DNA from: a virus
Virus record (IMG/VR): IMGVR_UViG_3300010151_000240
Location: 1-21,157 of that record
Length of the DNA: 21,157 bases
Direction: 5' to 3' (one strand)
Shown: piece by piece, positions 20,487-21,157 of the stretch
Numbering within the stretch: the first letter of the stretch is position 1
Layout of the letters: the number at the start of each line of letters is the position of its first letter
Position numbers and translations under genes: made by a program
The notes under the pieces: generated by a model
The model's input: only the letters and a program-made list of their open reading frames with translations
Database searches by the model: none
Told to the model about the DNA's origin: nothing

Positions 20487-21157
20487 TCACATAGCAAGGG
20501 CATGCTGCATAACCTTGCGGCTAGCCTCAGATCCATTACCAATGAGATTACTGTAAGCACGGGATGCTGGCGTAGCCTGACGACCTCTAGCAGATTTGCG
20601 GTGCTGAATATGGTTCGTCACAGCGTTGACAGCAAGCCACCAGCTTGCAGGTAGAAGACCTGACTCTTGCTCGAAGGTGTTATCCCATGTACCAATGGTT
20701 GCAACAGCCTTGGTATGAGCCTTCTCCTCTTCAGGTGTAATCGGACGAGTAGGGATGTACCCTTCCATATCTTGATACACATCGAAGAAGAATCGACGCA
20801 GTTCATTATGACTGATGGGTCGATTGACAAGGGTATCAACCTGATTACGGAACAACATACCTGTGTTCTTGTACTCAGCAAGGATATCCTTAGCCTCTTG
20901 CATCTTAGTATCCATGTCACCATGGTGCTTGATGGTCATCTTGTTCTTAGTATCTTGAGCCAACGCCATGTCCATAGTGTTCTTACAAACAACACGGATA
21001 CTAGTGGGCTTGAGTACAATAGAACTCTTACCATCGTGACCCCAGAACAGAGCCATGTATCGTTCAACAGTATCATCGAGTGATGCCTCAAACGAATCTT
21101 GATTGAGCAACAGGTAGCACTTGCGTCCACCTTGGATAGAGCCAGCAGACTCAACCG
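20487..21157 (-). CDS. DUF932 domain protein (phage/plasmid-like protein), C-terminal 222 residues, 5' end outside window
   Basis: The frame is open to the right edge, and translation continues beyond the TTG at 21110 into residues E-S-A-G-S-I-Q-G-G-R-K, the usual DUF932 block. The next parts, an E-R-Y-M-A-L-F-W segment and T-S-I-R-V-V-C-K-N-T-M-D-M-A-L, match the same family, so the true start lies upstream of the window. DUF932 proteins occur in many phages and plasmids. Their function is unknown, with suggestions of roles near recombination or DNA metabolism. The gene ends just before the hairpin at 20408-20480, so it is part of the early or middle block upstream of RNA polymerase. Confidence 0.85.
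   Translation of the reverse strand, partial: VESAGSIQGGRKCYLLLNQDSFEASLDDTVERYMALFWGHDGKSSIVLKPTSIRVVCKNTMDMALAQDTKNKMTIKHHGDMDTKMQEAKDILAEYKNTGMLFRNQVDTLVNRPISHNELRRFFFDVYQDMEGYIPTRPITPEEEKAHTKAVATIGTWDNTFEQESGLLPASWWLAVNAVTNHIQHRKSARGRQATPASRAYSNLIGNGSEASRKVMQHALAM

Noticed and set aside
1-21157. Search for integrase, repressor or attachment site
   Set aside because: I saw no such gene, and no attachment site next to the tRNAs, so the window gives no sign of a temperate life style.

Overview
The window is part of the genome of a lytic, T7-like podovirus (Autographiviridae-type layout). It has a single-subunit T7-type RNA polymerase, a gp4-type primase-helicase, a short family-A DNA polymerase, a gp2.5-like ssDNA-binding protein, a gp6-like 5'-3' exonuclease and a gp8-like portal. 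All genes lie on the minus strand, so transcription runs from the right edge to the left. I see no integrase, excisionase or repressor. The cobalamin-dependent (class II) ribonucleotide reductase next to the polymerase, the LamG-type structural protein and the Ser/Thr/Gly-rich repeat protein are typical of marine podoviruses such as cyanophages, pelagiphages and roseophages. I cannot name the host. Three tRNAs suited to AUA, UUA and AGA codons suggest a host in which those codons are rare, i.e. a more GC-rich bacterium, but this is inference.

Layout in the order of transcription. (1) 21157-20388: 3' part of a DUF932 gene, then a strong hairpin just ahead of the polymerase operon. (2) 20387-16770: a small basic protein, RNA polymerase, a small unknown protein and a calcineurin-like phosphoesterase. 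(3) 16773-15694: a small acidic protein, the ssDNA-binding protein and a RusA-like Holliday junction resolvase. (4) 15678-14152: an accessory stretch with tRNA-Arg, two small ORFs, a tRNA-like remnant, two tRNAs 3 nt apart, and four tiny overlapping ORFs that include a predicted lipoprotein and a small membrane protein. (5) 14143-8460: primase-helicase, DNA polymerase, a DUF4406 protein, an unknown protein that may have a papain-like fold, a dNMP kinase-like protein and the 5'-3' exonuclease, mostly with overlapping ends. (6) 8437-6524: monomeric class II ribonucleotide reductase. (7) 6534-1: the start of the virion module, with four small coiled-coil or unknown proteins, the portal, a repeat-rich structural protein, an XhlA-like membrane protein, a LamG protein, a tiny Lys/Gly repeat protein and the start of a probable scaffolding gene that runs off the left edge.

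Together the genes form a middle block for host takeover, nucleotide supply and replication, leading into a late block for head assembly. RNA polymerase transcribes the block. Primase-helicase, polymerase, ssDNA-binding protein, exonuclease and RusA replicate and process the DNA. Ribonucleotide reductase and the kinase-like protein supply dNTPs. The least explained parts are the hairpin upstream of the polymerase operon, the tRNA and mini-gene region, and the group of putative surface and membrane proteins placed between portal and scaffold, where T7 has none.
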